Below, piece by piece: positions 62,860-64,000 of a stretch of 64,000 bases of DNA (positions within the stretch are counted from its first letter, which is position 1; the number at the start of each line of letters is the position of its first letter). The translations under genes were made by a program, and so were the position numbers. The notes beneath the pieces are model-generated. The model searched no databases. It worked only from the letters and a program-made list of their open reading frames with translations, and was not told the origin of the DNA. Where the stretch lies: assembly GCF_000715015.1 (NCBI RefSeq), contig NZ_JMIW01000003.1, positions 558,001 to 622,000 of the forward strand. The letters are read 5' to 3'. Source of the DNA: Erythrobacter longus (GTDB taxonomy: Bacteria > Pseudomonadota > Alphaproteobacteria > Sphingomonadales > Sphingomonadaceae).

Positions 62860-63455
62860 GTTCGCGCTATAAGGCGCTGGGCTGCAACCATATCGTCCTG
62901 CGTGTTGACGTTCCAGAACGGGTCCACGCCATCCGGCCCGTGGTCAAACAGAGCGACTTTCGCGCCGCAATGCTCAGCCCAGCCATGTGCAGAGCGCTTG
63001 CCGCTTTCAAGGTAGGCCCCGAGCGTTTCCGACTGCGACGCAGTCCAGATGCCGTTCACCGGATGCCATCGCTCTTTGGTTGCGGCGATTGAGGGGACGC
63101 CCGATGCACTCAGCCTTGTGACAAGGTCGAGCGGCGCAAAAGGCAGATCAACCGCCAGCGTGATGACGGTTTCAAAACCCTCCTGCGATGCCCAATCAAG
63201 CGCAGTGTAAATCCCGGCGAGCGGTCCGGAGCTTTCCCATGCCGCGTCGCGCAGCAGCGGGAGACCAAGCACTTTGAAAGCCTCGGCATTGCCCGTGTTG
63301 ATGGCAATCGGGCCGATTGTCTGATCGTGCACCCGGTCCAGCACATGTTCCACCATGGGCCGACCATCAAGCACGGCAAGCGCCTTGTCAGCGCCAAAAC
63401 GCCGCGATGCGCCGCCAGCCAGAATGCAAATCGGGATGTCGGGTTTCTGCGCCAT
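62856..63455 (-). CDS. mobA: Molybdenum cofactor guanylyltransferase
   Basis: 199-aa nucleotidyltransferase that adds GMP to molybdopterin to give the MGD cofactor. The N-terminal LAGGASRRFGADKAL is the nucleotide-binding loop, followed by LDGRPMVEHVLDRV, VDLPFAPLDLVTRL and FWNVNTQDD. ATG 63455 is chosen for AGGGGA upstream; the frame extends further 5'. It converges with galK, so it belongs to a separate unit, divergent from the following gene. Confidence 0.93.
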   Translation of the reverse strand: MAQKPDIPICILAGGASRRFGADKALAVLDGRPMVEHVLDRVHDQTIGPIAINTGNAEAFKVLGLPLLRDAAWESSGPLAGIYTALDWASQEGFETVITLAVDLPFAPLDLVTRLSASGVPSIAATKERWHPVNGIWTASQSETLGAYLESGKRSAHGWAEHCGAKVALFDHGPDGVDPFWNVNTQDDMVAAQRLIART

Positions 63456-63562
63456 TGCGCGTCCCCTAATCACGGGCGCTGCGCTTGCAAAGGGGGAGGT
63501 CTTCACCCAAGACGCCCACGTGAAGCTATACGACCTCGTATTCAGCCAGTTAAGGACCCCCA

Positions 63563-64000
63563 ATGAGCGACCCCAAATTCGATCTCGTCATCTTTGGTGC
63601 CACCAGCTTTGTGGGCGAGATCACCGCTGACTACATGCTCGACAAATATGGCGCAGATGGCCCAGTACGCTGGGCAGTCGCAGGACGATCCGAGGCAAAG
63701 CTTGCCAAGCTTAAGGAGACCTTGGGGAGCGCGGCCAATGACTTGCCCACCATCCTTGCCAATTCCGATGACGAGGCCAGCCTTGAGGCGATGTGTGATC
63801 AGACGCGGCTGGTGATTTCCACGGTAGGTCCATACGCCCTATACGGAGACACCTTGGTCAAGGTGTGCGCGGCATCCGGCACCCATTACTGTGACCTCAC
63901 CGGAGAAACACAGTGGATCGCGGCCATGCAAGAGGCGCATGAAGACGCCGCCAAGAAGAGCGGCGCACTGATCGTCCATTCCTGCGGGTTCGATTCCATC
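63563..64000 (+). CDS. Saccharopine-dehydrogenase-like NADP-binding protein (3' end missing)
   Basis: The frame from ATG 63563 (AAGGA upstream) stays open to the end of the window, giving 146 codons. The start FDLVIFGATSFVGEITADYM is a Rossmann-type dinucleotide loop. VRWAVAGRSEAKLAKLKETL, VISTVGPYALYGDTLVKVCA and GTHYCDLTGETQWI match the saccharopine dehydrogenase/trans-acting enoyl reductase group. Full-length members are about 390-420 aa. The specific reaction cannot be told from this part. Confidence 0.88.
   Translation, partial: MSDPKFDLVIFGATSFVGEITADYMLDKYGADGPVRWAVAGRSEAKLAKLKETLGSAANDLPTILANSDDEASLEAMCDQTRLVISTVGPYALYGDTLVKVCAASGTHYCDLTGETQWIAAMQEAHEDAAKKSGALIVHSCGFDSI

Noticed and set aside
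1..64000. tRNA, rRNA, CRISPR arrays and intact insertion sequences
   Set aside because: Scanned by eye for T-loop motifs, rRNA cores, regular spaced repeats and transposase motifs; none was convincing.

Overview
The window looks like a GC-rich alphaproteobacterial chromosome, most probably a marine member of the Sphingomonadales/Erythrobacteraceae. This is inferred from the protein style: Caulobacter/sphingomonad-type TonB receptors, S8 autotransporters with aromatic-GDI heptads, an F-type transfer system with an extra S26 peptidase, and dense operons joined by ATGA/TGATG overlaps. No rRNA, tRNA, CRISPR array or intact transposase was seen.

Layout. (1) 1-13.6 kb: the distal half of an F-type conjugative type IV secretion operon (traC, a small membrane gene, trbI, an S26 peptidase, traW, a small membrane gene, traU, trbC, traN, a small winged-helix gene, traF, traH, traG). 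It ends against an opposing 72-aa membrane protein. Relaxase, coupling protein and the early tra genes are not in view. (2) 13.8-28.9 kb: an accessory stretch made of cassettes: a GntR regulator, two unknown genes, an AbiE-type toxin-antitoxin pair, an ars operon (arsR-arsC-acr3-arsH), an NTF2-like/XRE pair, two DUF4238-like genes, and a 1456-aa STAND-type NTPase with a C-terminal PD-(D/E)xK-like nuclease. A short intergenic repeat around GCGGACTGTCCGG recurs at three cassette junctions. (3) 29.3-39.5 kb: a uronate/polyuronide utilisation locus: a secreted beta-helix enzyme, TonB receptor, FAH-family hydratase, TRAP transporter, DhuI-like isomerase and KduD-like dehydrogenase, with ACCGGT-centred operators at both promoter regions. 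Its flanks carry an 18-bp motif in inverted orientation, and the right copy cuts off a TIR-domain gene remnant.

(4) 40-52.2 kb: large surface or secreted proteins and signalling: a >1577-aa RTX-type protein (CARDB, PPC, CAP-like, RTX and VCBS-like parts) whose 5' end is problematic, a periplasmic-TPR GGDEF-EAL protein, its tandem TPR-only paralogue, and an S8 autotransporter. (5) 52.6-55.3 kb: an RNA/ribosome repair operon with an unrecognised 245-aa protein, an RtcB2-type RNA ligase and release factor H, preceded by two overlapping small reading frames. (6) 55.3-62.9 kb: a galactoside operon: a sodium/solute symporter divergent from GH36 alpha-galactosidase, GlpD, GalT and GalK. GlpD embedded between alpha-galactosidase and the Leloir genes suggests a galactosyl-glycerol substrate such as floridoside. 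(7) 62.9-64 kb: mobA and the start of a saccharopine-dehydrogenase-like gene that runs off the window.

The strongest candidates for new biology are the RtcB2-PrfH operon with its unknown third protein and leader frames, and the DUF4238/STAND-nuclease module. Functional statements rest on motifs read by eye; no database search was possible.
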